From: Thermodesulfovibrionales bacterium | GTDB taxonomy: Bacteria; Nitrospirota; Thermodesulfovibrionia; Thermodesulfovibrionales; UBA1546 | Length of the DNA stretch: 12,269 bases | Reading direction: 5' to 3' | Assembly (NCBI GenBank): GCA_919901705.1 | Contig: CAKKPR010000272.1 | Location: 1-12,269, forward strand | In this document: positions 1 through 6,417 of the stretch, one piece after another | Numbering within the stretch: position 1 is the stretch's first letter | How the letters are laid out: the number at the start of each line of letters is the position of its first letter | Notes under the pieces: generated by a model | The model's database searches: none | What the model was told of the DNA's origin: nothing | The model's input: only the letters and a program-made list of their open reading frames with translations | Program-made: the position numbers and the translations under genes

Positions 1-17
1 CGATATCCATACCCCTA

Positions 18-46
18 TTGCATTGCCCACAAATTATACGTATAAT
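18..46 (+). promoter_or_regulatory. Promoter and palindromic operator of the toxin-antitoxin pair
   Basis: A -35-like TTGCAT (18-23) and a perfect -10 TATAAT (41-46) are separated by 17 bases. The -10 lies inside a perfect 14-base palindrome, ATTATACGTATAAT (33-46). A related ACACGTAT half follows at 47-54. Antitoxins of type II systems usually bind such palindromes over their own promoter, so an antitoxin dimer or toxin-antitoxin complex at 33-46 would block RNA polymerase directly. The sequence match is seen; the regulatory role is inferred. Confidence 0.65.
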
Positions 47-65
47 ACACGTATGGAGGTGAGTG

Positions 66-332
66 ATGGCAAAGGCGGCGCTCAAAAAAGAGAAATGGAC
101 GCTTTCTTTTAATTCTTCATTAAAAAGAGCTGTTATTAATGAAGCAAACAAAAAAGGTGTTTATCCTGTCAATTTCCTCGAAGAAATGGTCAGGGAGAAG
201 CTGAATCCCTACGGCTACACCGATGTAAAAGACAGTGTGGCTCATGTCAGAGCAATAAGGAAAAAATCAAAAGAGGTCTCTGCAAAGGCATTTCTCGATG
301 AGATTAAGAGATGGCAAAAACCAGGCTCTTAG
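66..332 (+). CDS. VapB-like antitoxin of a type II toxin-antitoxin pair
   Basis: This 88-residue protein probably neutralises the PIN toxin encoded next to it and represses their shared promoter. Residues about 12-50 (WTLSFNSSLKRAV... followed by FLEEMVREKL) read as a short beta strand and two helices, the layout of a ribbon-helix-helix DNA-binding domain. The lysine-rich C-terminal part would be the toxin-binding tail. ATG at 66 is chosen over the GTG at 63 because GGAGGT (55-60) then lies 5 bases upstream, not 2. The 3' end overlaps the toxin start by 22 bases, so the two are translationally linked. The exact antitoxin family is not identifiable by eye; the call rests on size, position and the operator. 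Confidence 0.7.
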   Translation: MAKAALKKEKWTLSFNSSLKRAVINEANKKGVYPVNFLEEMVREKLNPYGYTDVKDSVAHVRAIRKKSKEVSAKAFLDEIKRWQKPGS

Positions 333-697
333 TAGATACCGACATATTCATAGATTTTTTTAATAGCGGCTATTTTGAAGCTATCCTTGAGGGCAAAGAT
401 TTTGATATATATTATTCTGCAGTGACTAAAAAAGAACTGTTTGCAAAGCAGGGGCTGAAAGATTCAGAAAAACAGGCGATTCTTTATGTGCTGAAGAAAT
501 ATAGAATAATCCCTATTACGCAAAATATAGCCGAAAGATTTTCAGCTGTGCTTTATGAATACCCGGAAATGTCAAAGGAAGACGCTTTAATAGCAGCAAC
601 AGCGCTTGATAGAAAATTACCCTTGATTACAAGGAACTGGAAGCATTACAGAAAAATTAAAGGGTTAGTTCTGTTTGGCTCACAAATCCGTCGTTGA
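311..697 (+). CDS. vapC: VapC-like PIN-domain toxin ribonuclease
   Basis: A 128-residue protein of usual VapC length. PIN-domain toxins are Mg2+-dependent RNases that cut tRNA or rRNA and stop translation when the antitoxin is lost. The acidic active-site residues are in place: D9 in LLVDTDIFID, E42 in TKKELF, D91 in SKEDALIAA, and the family's fourth position in the LITRNWKHY strand (N109, with N or D usual there). The domain looks intact. The ATG at 311 lies inside the antitoxin gene with only a weak AAGAG ahead of it, consistent with coupled translation that keeps toxin below antitoxin. The stop is 4 bases from the stop of the opposing DUF488 gene, with no clear terminator between them. 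Confidence 0.88.
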   Translation: MAKTRLLVDTDIFIDFFNSGYFEAILEGKDFDIYYSAVTKKELFAKQGLKDSEKQAILYVLKKYRIIPITQNIAERFSAVLYEYPEMSKEDALIAATALDRKLPLITRNWKHYRKIKGLVLFGSQIRR

Positions 698-701
698 TTT
701 T

Positions 702-1139
702 TCACTTCGGTACCCAGACTTTTCCTTTATCAATTATATGCTCAACCAGCCACCCGCGTTTGTGAAGCTCCCTTGCTATCCATTTCCTATGGCATTTCCA
801 GGGAAATTTTTCCGCACAGATGATTACTGCATTGCCGTCGCCTGCAATATTCTCAAGCTCGTCGATCCCTATTTTAAAATCTTCTGTTGAAGTATATGCT
901 TCATAGCCGCCTTTTCTGAAACCGCCGAGTTCTTTGCCGAGGAAGACATAGGCGATATTTTCTTTCTTTAAGAGATTCCCAAGATTCTCCCGCGTAAATA
1001 TCTGAATCTTGCTTTTTGGGTAACTTCTGACGTCAATCAGGGTTTTAATATCATAATTAAGAAGGATCTCAATAAAATCCTCCTCGCTTCGTCTGCTTGT
1101 GCCGAGGGTATAGACCTTTTTATCGTAGATTTCAGTCAT
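702..1139 (-). CDS. DUF488 family protein
   Basis: A 145-residue protein with the signatures of DUF488: TLGTSRRS near residue 11, DVRSYPKSK at 36-44, LGKELGGFR at 67-75, and the block CAEKFPWKCHR at 108-118 with cysteines C108 and C116, followed by the helix ending RGWLVEHII. The family is widespread in bacteria and archaea and has no firmly established reaction. The two conserved cysteines and the HR pair suggest a redox or metal-linked active site, which is inference. Length is complete for the family. The start at 1139 has no strong Shine-Dalgarno. It is read leftward from the spacer shared with asd and ends convergently with vapC. Confidence 0.88.
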   Translation of the reverse strand: MTEIYDKKVYTLGTSRRSEEDFIEILLNYDIKTLIDVRSYPKSKIQIFTRENLGNLLKKENIAYVFLGKELGGFRKGGYEAYTSTEDFKIGIDELENIAGDGNAVIICAEKFPWKCHRKWIARELHKRGWLVEHIIDKGKVWVPK

Positions 1140-1185
1140 ATACTTGAGTTTAGCATGCGTGATAAATTTCCGTGAGAAGATTTAG

Positions 1186-1191
1186 ATTATA
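1186..1191 (-). promoter_or_regulatory. Possible -10 box for the DUF488 gene
   Basis: On the minus strand 1191-1186 reads TATAAT, a perfect -10 box. Transcription would begin near 1179, giving a leader of about 40 bases before the ATG at 1139. No good -35 box is seen at the right distance (TAGCAA is the best). The same divergent spacer (1140-1291) contains a perfect 12-base palindrome, TAGAAATTTCTA, at 1225-1236, which could be an operator for either gene. No convincing promoter for asd was found in it. Confidence 0.35.
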
Positions 1192-1291
1192 GAGGCAGTT
1201 TCTGTCGTTGCTATATCTCCGAGATAGAAATTTCTACCCTCTATGTGATAAATTAATAAATTCAATTAATCAAGGGAAAGGATTTAAAGAG

Positions 1292-2317
1292 ATGATTAAG
1301 AAGAAAAAATATGTTGTTGCTGTTGTGGGCGCAACGGGAGCAGTCGGGAACGAGATGATTGCAACGCTTGAGCAGAGAGATTTCCCTGTTGAAAAACTCA
1401 GGCTCTTTGCCTCTGAACGCTCGGAGGGCAAGACCCTTGAATTTCAGGGAAACCAGATTCCTGTTGAGACCTTAAACGAAGATTCGTTTAAAGGAATTGA
1501 TATCGCTCTTTTTTCTGCTGGCGCTGAGAGGTCAAAGATATGGGCTCCGATTGCAGCAGAGTCAGGGTGTGTTGTTGTTGACAATTCAAGCCAGTGGAGG
1601 ATGGATCCCGATGTGCCATTGGTAGTGCCTGAGGTAAACAGCCATGACCTCAAGTGGCATAATAAGAAGGGGATTATTGCAAATCCAAACTGCTCTACCA
1701 TACAGATGGTTGTGGTCTTAAAACCCATACACGATGCAGCAAAGATAAAGAGGGTTGTCGTAACTACATTTCAGTCTGTTTCAGGCACAGGCAAAAAGGC
1801 AATGGACGAACTCCTTCAGCAGACAACAGACCTGCTGAATTTTAAGGAGATAAAATGCAATGTCTATCCGCACCAGATTGCCTTTAATGTGCTTCCTCAT
1901 ATAGACAAGTTTCTTGAAAACGGTTATACGAAAGAAGAGATGAAGATGGTGAATGAGACAAAAAAAATAATGGGGGATGACTCAATCAGGCTCACCGCAA
2001 CAACTGTGCGCGTGCCTGTTTTCAGGTGTCATTCAGAGAGCCTTAATATCGAAACAGAAAAAAAACTTACACCGAACGATGTGAGGGCATTGCTTTCAAA
2101 GGCCCCGGGCATTGTTGTGTTTGATGCGCCTGAAAAGAATGTCTATCCATTGGCTGTGGGCGTAGCAGGTAAGGACGAGACATACGTCGGCAGAATAAGA
2201 GAGGACGAATCCATAGAAAACGGGATAAATATGTGGATTGTTGCTGATAATCTGAGGAAAGGCGCAGCCCTTAATGCTGTCCAGATAGCAGAAAAGCTTG
2301 TGGAAATGGCGAAATAG
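1292..2317 (+). CDS. asd: Aspartate-semialdehyde dehydrogenase
   Basis: Cytosolic NADPH-dependent enzyme that reduces beta-aspartyl phosphate to aspartate semialdehyde, the branch point to lysine/diaminopimelate, threonine and methionine. The 341-residue protein opens with the Rossmann dinucleotide motif GATGAVG (13-19). It carries the catalytic cysteine C134 in NPNCSTIQM and the substrate-binding/catalytic stretch RVPVFRCHSE with H247. Length is typical of bacterial enzymes. An in-frame ATG at 1208 would add 28 residues (MLYLRDRN...) unlike the family N-terminus. ATG at 1292 is preferred because AAAGGA (1277-1282) lies 9 bases upstream and the Rossmann strand begins at once. Neighbouring genes are functionally unrelated, so this is probably a single-gene unit. 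Confidence 0.96.
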   Translation: MIKKKKYVVAVVGATGAVGNEMIATLEQRDFPVEKLRLFASERSEGKTLEFQGNQIPVETLNEDSFKGIDIALFSAGAERSKIWAPIAAESGCVVVDNSSQWRMDPDVPLVVPEVNSHDLKWHNKKGIIANPNCSTIQMVVVLKPIHDAAKIKRVVVTTFQSVSGTGKKAMDELLQQTTDLLNFKEIKCNVYPHQIAFNVLPHIDKFLENGYTKEEMKMVNETKKIMGDDSIRLTATTVRVPVFRCHSESLNIETEKKLTPNDVRALLSKAPGIVVFDAPEKNVYPLAVGVAGKDETYVGRIREDESIENGINMWIVADNLRKGAALNAVQIAEKLVEMAK

Positions 2318-2375
2318 AAATTAACATATATGGAGGGGTTATATAGTGAACGACTTAAATAAGTTGACATGCAAT

Positions 2376-2446
2376 TTGTCATTACGAGCGAAGCGAAGTA
2401 ATCCCAGCCTTGAGATTGCTTCGGGCTATCGCCCTCGCAATGACAA
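2376..2446. repeat. GTCATTRCGAG-type palindromic dispersed repeat
   Basis: TTGTCATTACGAG (2376-2388) pairs with CTCGCAATGACAA (2434-2446) with one mismatch. Inside, GAAGTAATCCC pairs imperfectly with GAGATTGCTTC, giving a stem-loop of about 70 bases. Elements beginning GTCATTGCGAGCGAAGCGAAGCAATC recur between genes in many bacterial genomes as REP-like or MITE-like repeats; this statement comes from memory of such sequences. The hairpin is followed by CTTTCTTTT, so it could also end transcription of asd. Confidence 0.75.
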
Positions 2447-2459
2447 CTTTCTTTTGGCG

Positions 2460-2488
2460 TTGACTATAGTATTTTCGCTCAAATACTA
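2460..2488 (+). promoter_or_regulatory. Possible promoter of the RACo-like gene with overlapping dyad
   Basis: TTGACT (2460-2465) and AATACT (2482-2487) are spaced by 16 bases and could serve as -35 and -10. A perfect inverted repeat, TAGTATTT (2467-2474) and AAATACTA (2481-2488) with a 6-base loop, covers the spacer and the -10, so a repressor site or leader hairpin is possible. The -10 match is only 4 of 6. Confidence 0.35.
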
Positions 2489-2515
2489 CAACCCCTCCGT
2501 TAATCATGAATTTAT

Positions 2516-4381
2516 ATGAACATTAAACTTGCAACAGGAGAAGAGATTTCAATTGCAGAGGGAGAAAATATCCTCTCTGCCCTCAAAAGACACGGGAAAT
2601 ATCTTATCTCTTCCTGCGGCGGTAAGGGCACATGCGGCAAATGCCGTGTAAAGGTCCTCTCCGGCAAATACAGGACAGCAAAGGCAGGGAAGATTTCCAG
2701 GGGCGACAGGGACAAGGGAATTGTCCTTGCCTGCCAGACCTTTCCGGAGCAGGAAATTTCAGTAGAGCTATTAGAAAGCTCCAGGCTTGTCATCGGAGAC
2801 AAGATCGCCCTTTCAAAATCAAAGGACCTTGCGGAACTCTTCAAATTTCTTGACGGGAAGATATCTCCGATAGTGAATAAAGTCAGTGTCAAACTCCCGC
2901 CTCCTTCCATTGAAGACCATATAAGCGACCTCGAAAGATTAAAAAGGGAATTGGATATCAAAGGCATGACAGAGATGAGGTTTTCTCATGGTTTTGTCTT
3001 ATCTATGGCAGATTCTATGAGAAGTTCAGGCTGGGATATAGACCTTGCCCATGTCGACGGTGCAGAGGCTATTTTTATAACAGACAGGAGAGATACCTCA
3101 AGGTACGGGCTCGCGGTTGATATAGGAACCACAACAATTGTTGTTTACCTGATTGACTTCTCTGATGGAAGGCTTGTTGATGTCGGAATGACATATAATT
3201 CTCAGATACGGCATGGAGACGATGTTATCACAAGGATAATCTATGCAACAGAACGCGGAGGGCTTAATGAACTCAGGGATGTTGTTGCAGAGGATATTAA
3301 TAACCTTATAAGAACCATTATAGAGAAACATAAAATTAAACCGGAACGCATTGAGTCAGCTGTTGTGTCCGGCAATACGACCATGTCTCATATATTCTGG
3401 GGCATTGACCCGCGTTACATAAGGGAAGAGCCGTATATACCTGCGGTAAACTTTTTTCCGTTATGGAAGGCAGGCACAGCAAGGCTTAATATTAACAAAC
3501 AGGCGCCTGTCTATACGTTTCCATGTGTTGCCAGCTATGTTGGAGGGGATATTGTCTCCGGCGTTCTTGCCTCCAGGATGCATAGAAGCAGTGAGATAGC
3601 ATTATTTATGGATATCGGCACAAACGGAGAGATAGCTGTAGGGAATAACGAGTGGCTTATGACAGCCGCGTGCTCTGCCGGCCCATGTTTCGAAGGAAGC
3701 GGAATAAAGCATGGGATGAGGGCCACAGAGGGCGCAATAGAGGCAATAAAGATTGCACCTGACACCTTTGAGCCTTCTTTTTCTGTAATAGGCAATACAA
3801 CGCCGACAGGAATATGCGGCTCAGGAATGATAGACGCCATTTCGGAGATGTTATTGGCCGGCGTAATAGACCAGAGGGGAAAGTTTGTCAGGGACGTAAA
3901 GACTGACAGGATACGAGAAGGAGATGAAGGCCCTGAGTTTGTTTTTTGCAGGGGAGAAAAGGACGTTGTCCTCACAGAGGTTGATATAGAGAATGTCCTG
4001 AGGGCAAAGGCTGCAATCTATGCAGGCATATCTCTCCTCATTAAGGAAGTCGGCTTTACGCTCGACAGCATTGAAAGGATTTATGTTGCAGGCGGATTCG
4101 GCAATTATCTTAATGTGGATAAGGCGATTATTCTTGGAATGCTTCCTGACCTTCCAAAAGAAAAGTTCATGTTCCTCGGAAATACGTCAATTGCCGGAGC
4201 TTACCTTTGCCTTCTCTCTGAGAAGTTAAGAAGAGAGGCAGAAGAGATAGCTCACAAGATGACATACATGGAGTTGTCTGTTTCGAGGAATTTCATGCAC
4301 GAATATATGTCAGCGCTGTTCCTTCCTCATACTGACATAGGGCTGTTTCCCACTGTAGCAAAGCTGCTTAAGACAGGTTAA
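2516..4381 (+). CDS. RACo-like corrinoid activation protein (2Fe-2S ferredoxin + ASKHA ATPase, DUF4445)
   Basis: 621 residues, the usual length of reductive activators of corrinoid proteins. These use ATP and an electron from a [2Fe-2S] cluster to return cobalt of a corrinoid protein from inactive Co(II) to methyl-accepting Co(I). The N-terminal ferredoxin domain has C34-x5-C40-x2-C43 and C73 as cluster ligands. A linker with hydrophobic/charged helices spans about 95-195. The C-terminal ASKHA ATPase has DIGTTT (202-207), MDIGTNGE (from 365), GICGSG and VAGGFGNYL (524-532). The tail contains the family-like FLPHTDIGLFP. No corrinoid protein or methyltransferase gene lies nearby, so the partner (CoFeSP of acetyl-CoA synthesis or an O/N-demethylase corrinoid protein) cannot be named. 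The ATG at 2516 has no visible Shine-Dalgarno; it is accepted because the ferredoxin beta strand starts right there. Confidence 0.9.
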   Translation: MNIKLATGEEISIAEGENILSALKRHGKYLISSCGGKGTCGKCRVKVLSGKYRTAKAGKISRGDRDKGIVLACQTFPEQEISVELLESSRLVIGDKIALSKSKDLAELFKFLDGKISPIVNKVSVKLPPPSIEDHISDLERLKRELDIKGMTEMRFSHGFVLSMADSMRSSGWDIDLAHVDGAEAIFITDRRDTSRYGLAVDIGTTTIVVYLIDFSDGRLVDVGMTYNSQIRHGDDVITRIIYATERGGLNELRDVVAEDINNLIRTIIEKHKIKPERIESAVVSGNTTMSHIFWGIDPRYIREEPYIPAVNFFPLWKAGTARLNINKQAPVYTFPCVASYVGGDIVSGVLASRMHRSSEIALFMDIGTNGEIAVGNNEWLMTAACSAGPCFEGSGIKHGMRATEGAIEAIKIAPDTFEPSFSVIGNTTPTGICGSGMIDAISEMLLAGVIDQRGKFVRDVKTDRIREGDEGPEFVFCRGEKDVVLTEVDIENVLRAKAAIYAGISLLIKEVGFTLDSIERIYVAGGFGNYLNVDKAIILGMLPDLPKEKFMFLGNTSIAGAYLCLLSEKLRREAEEIAHKMTYMELSVSRNFMHEYMSALFLPHTDIGLFPTVAKLLKTG

Positions 4382-4409
4382 AGACTTCAAGACGGAGGTT
4401 TTATTCGCT

Positions 4410-4460
4410 ATGCCTGAGTTTAAAGGAGTAACGGTAGTCAAGAGGGCAAATATCTATTGA
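4410..4460 (+). pseudogene. Truncated 5' end of a ppnP-like (DUF1255) gene
   Basis: A GGAGG (4394-4398) stands ahead of ATG 4410, which opens a 16-codon frame reading MPEFKGVTVVKRANIY and then TGA. This resembles the N-terminus of PpnP/DUF1255 pyrimidine/purine nucleoside phosphorylases (from memory: MSEFKNVTVVKKANIYFDGKV...). The match ends exactly where the stop appears, and no later part of the domain is found in any frame. The remnant therefore marks a deletion or insertion junction between the RACo-like gene and recQ, whose start is 13 bases further on. It could instead be a real short leader peptide; the similarity makes a broken gene more likely. Confidence 0.55.
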
Positions 4461-4473
4461 GCTATTACAGTCT

Positions 4474-6417
4474 ATGATTCATAACAATCAAAATCAGGAT
4501 TGCTCTATACTCGACATATTAAGGTCGTTATTCGGTTTTCAGGCATTCCGTCCTAACCAGGAACCCATAATAAAGAGCATCCTCAGCGGGAAGGATGTCT
4601 TTGCGGTAATGCCCACAGGCGGCGGGAAATCCTTATGCTACCAGTTGCCTGCGACGGTGATGCACGGCACGGCGGTCGTAATCAGTCCGCTCATCTCCCT
4701 GATGAAAGACCAGGTGGATGCAGCGGTCGAAAACGGGATAACTGCCGCTTTCATGAACAGTTCAATGAATGCCGATGAGGTGGCCGATGTATATCGCATG
4801 TTGAAATATAACAAGATAAAACTGCTCTACATCGCTCCCGAGAGATTTGCGATGCCGCATTTCCTCGAAAGGCTGAAGGCCGCTGCTGTCTCTCTCTTTG
4901 CCATAGACGAGGCACATTGCATATCCGAATGGGGACATGATTTCCGTCCGGATTATCTCGGTCTTTCCCTTATTACGAAGATGTTTCCCGATGTGCCGGT
5001 TGCAGCCTTTACCGCAACAGCAACGCAAAAAGTCCAGAAAGATATCATCAATAAAATCGGGCTCAGGGAGCCCCATATCGTGCGTGCATCCTTCAACCGG
5101 GCAAACCTCTTTTACGAGGTGAACCCGAAATCGAAGCTTGAATTGCAGCTACTGGAATTCCTTAAAGGACACAGGGGCGAATCAGGGATCATCTATCGCA
5201 CAACCCGTGACTCGGTTATGGAAACCGCCGGGTTCCTCGTGTCCAAAGGGATCAGCGCAGTGCCTTATCACGCCGGGTTATCTTCAGAGGAAAGGAATAG
5301 AAACCAGGAGGCGTTCAACAGGGATGAGGCATCGGTGATAGTAGCGACCATCGCCTTTGGTATGGGCATAGACAAGTCAAATGTGCGGTATGTCATCCAT
5401 GCTGACCTCCCCAAAAATATCGAAAGTTATTACCAGGAGACAGGACGCGCAGGGCGTGACGGCGAGCCCGCCCGCTGCCTCCTTTTCTTTAGCAGGGGAG
5501 ACATCCCCAAGATTCGCTATTTCATCGACCAGATAACGGACGACGGGGAACGCTCAATCGCAATGGGGAAGCTGAGCCAGACCGTAGGGTATGCATCGCA
5601 TAATGTATGCAGGAGAAAGCAGCTCCTCGGTTTTTTCGGTGAAGAGTATCCTGATGACAATTGCAGCGCTTGCGATATCTGTTCAGGCAGCGTTGAGCAG
5701 GTCGATATTACCTCAGATGCGCAGATTGTTATGTCGGCCATGTCGGGAACGCATGAGCGTTTCGGTATGGGCCACATTATCGATATCATAACCGGCGCGG
5801 ATACAAAGCGCATCCGGGAGTTAAGGCATAATGAAATCAAGGCCTACAGCGCAGGGAGCCACAAAGATAAAAAATATTGGCGTTTTCTGGGTGATGAACT
5901 CCTGGCACAGGATATTATCCGTCAGGACGGTGAGCAATACCCGGTATTGAAGCTGACACAGAAAGGCTCGGATGTGCTCTATGGAAAAGAAAAGGTGACA
6001 GCATTAAAGAGAGAAGAAATAAGAAAAAAGATCCGGCAGCCGGAAAAGGGGGGACCGGGACAATATGATGAGGCCCTTTTTGAGAGACTTCGCAGTGTCA
6101 GAAAAAGGATTGCTGAAGAACACCAGGTTCCGCCTTATATTATTTTTTCCGACAAAACCCTCCATGAAATGTCCGGCTACTTTCCTTTGACATTCCCCGA
6201 GATGAGAAGGATCAGCGGCGTAGGAGACGCAAAGCTTGAACGGTATGGGGAAGATTTCATTCAGGAGATAAAAATATATCTGGATGAAAACCCCGGCATT
6301 CCGGTCCCGGCAACGAATTCAGGCAATCGGCCGGCAGACTTCGATTATCCTGACGCGGGACAGGCATCAAAAAAGAAAAACTGCTCAAGGCAGGATAAGA
6401 GAAAGCTTTACCATTGA
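4474..6417 (+). CDS. recQ: ATP-dependent DNA helicase RecQ
   Basis: A 3'-5' superfamily 2 helicase acting in recombination repair and stalled-fork processing. The 647-residue protein has the full bacterial domain set. Helicase core: Walker A MPTGGGKS with K52, DEAH box D145-H148 in DEAHCISEWGHDFRPDY (the RecQ aromatic-rich loop), FTATAT motif III, and QETGRAGRDG motif VI. Zinc subdomain: C379, C397, C400, C403. RQC winged helix about 405-515 and HRDC about 532-603. A basic tail of some 45 residues follows. Length is slightly above E. coli RecQ. The Shine-Dalgarno before ATG 4474 is poor. The gene begins 13 bases after the ppnP stub and its stop overlaps the next start, so it is the first gene of a two-gene unit. 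Confidence 0.96.
   Translation: MIHNNQNQDCSILDILRSLFGFQAFRPNQEPIIKSILSGKDVFAVMPTGGGKSLCYQLPATVMHGTAVVISPLISLMKDQVDAAVENGITAAFMNSSMNADEVADVYRMLKYNKIKLLYIAPERFAMPHFLERLKAAAVSLFAIDEAHCISEWGHDFRPDYLGLSLITKMFPDVPVAAFTATATQKVQKDIINKIGLREPHIVRASFNRANLFYEVNPKSKLELQLLEFLKGHRGESGIIYRTTRDSVMETAGFLVSKGISAVPYHAGLSSEERNRNQEAFNRDEASVIVATIAFGMGIDKSNVRYVIHADLPKNIESYYQETGRAGRDGEPARCLLFFSRGDIPKIRYFIDQITDDGERSIAMGKLSQTVGYASHNVCRRKQLLGFFGEEYPDDNCSACDICSGSVEQVDITSDAQIVMSAMSGTHERFGMGHIIDIITGADTKRIRELRHNEIKAYSAGSHKDKKYWRFLGDELLAQDIIRQDGEQYPVLKLTQKGSDVLYGKEKVTALKREEIRKKIRQPEKGGPGQYDEALFERLRSVRKRIAEEHQVPPYIIFSDKTLHEMSGYFPLTFPEMRRISGVGDAKLERYGEDFIQEIKIYLDENPGIPVPATNSGNRPADFDYPDAGQASKKKNCSRQDKRKLYH

Larger units (their letters stand above)
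2332..2498. repeat. Outer inverted repeat enclosing a palindromic element
   Basis: GGAGGGGTT at 2332-2340 is matched by AACCCCTCC at 2490-2498. With a small gap the match extends to GGAGGGGTTATATAGT against the complement of ACTACAACCCCTCC. The arms enclose the whole asd-RACo spacer, including the GTCATTRCGAG palindrome. The layout may be a small non-autonomous mobile element, or a hairpin into which the inner repeat has inserted. No transposase is present. No target-site duplication is obvious. Confidence 0.5.

Noticed and set aside
63..65. GTG as the antitoxin start
   Set aside because: It would lie only 2 bases after the Shine-Dalgarno; ATG at 66 has the better spacing.
1208..1291. 28-residue N-terminal extension of Asd from an upstream ATG
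   Set aside because: The added residues do not fit the family N-terminus. The ATG at 1292 has a well-placed AAAGGA and leads directly into the Rossmann strand.
2364..2392. Perfect TTGACA at 2364-2369 as a promoter
   Set aside because: No -10-like sequence lies 15-19 bases downstream; the region is the arm of the palindromic repeat.
3535..3975. Long minus-strand open frame opposite the RACo-like gene
   Set aside because: It is a shadow of a well-supported coding region, with low-complexity composition and no ribosome site. The same applies to the other antisense frames over asd, recQ, the radical SAM gene and the methyltransferase.
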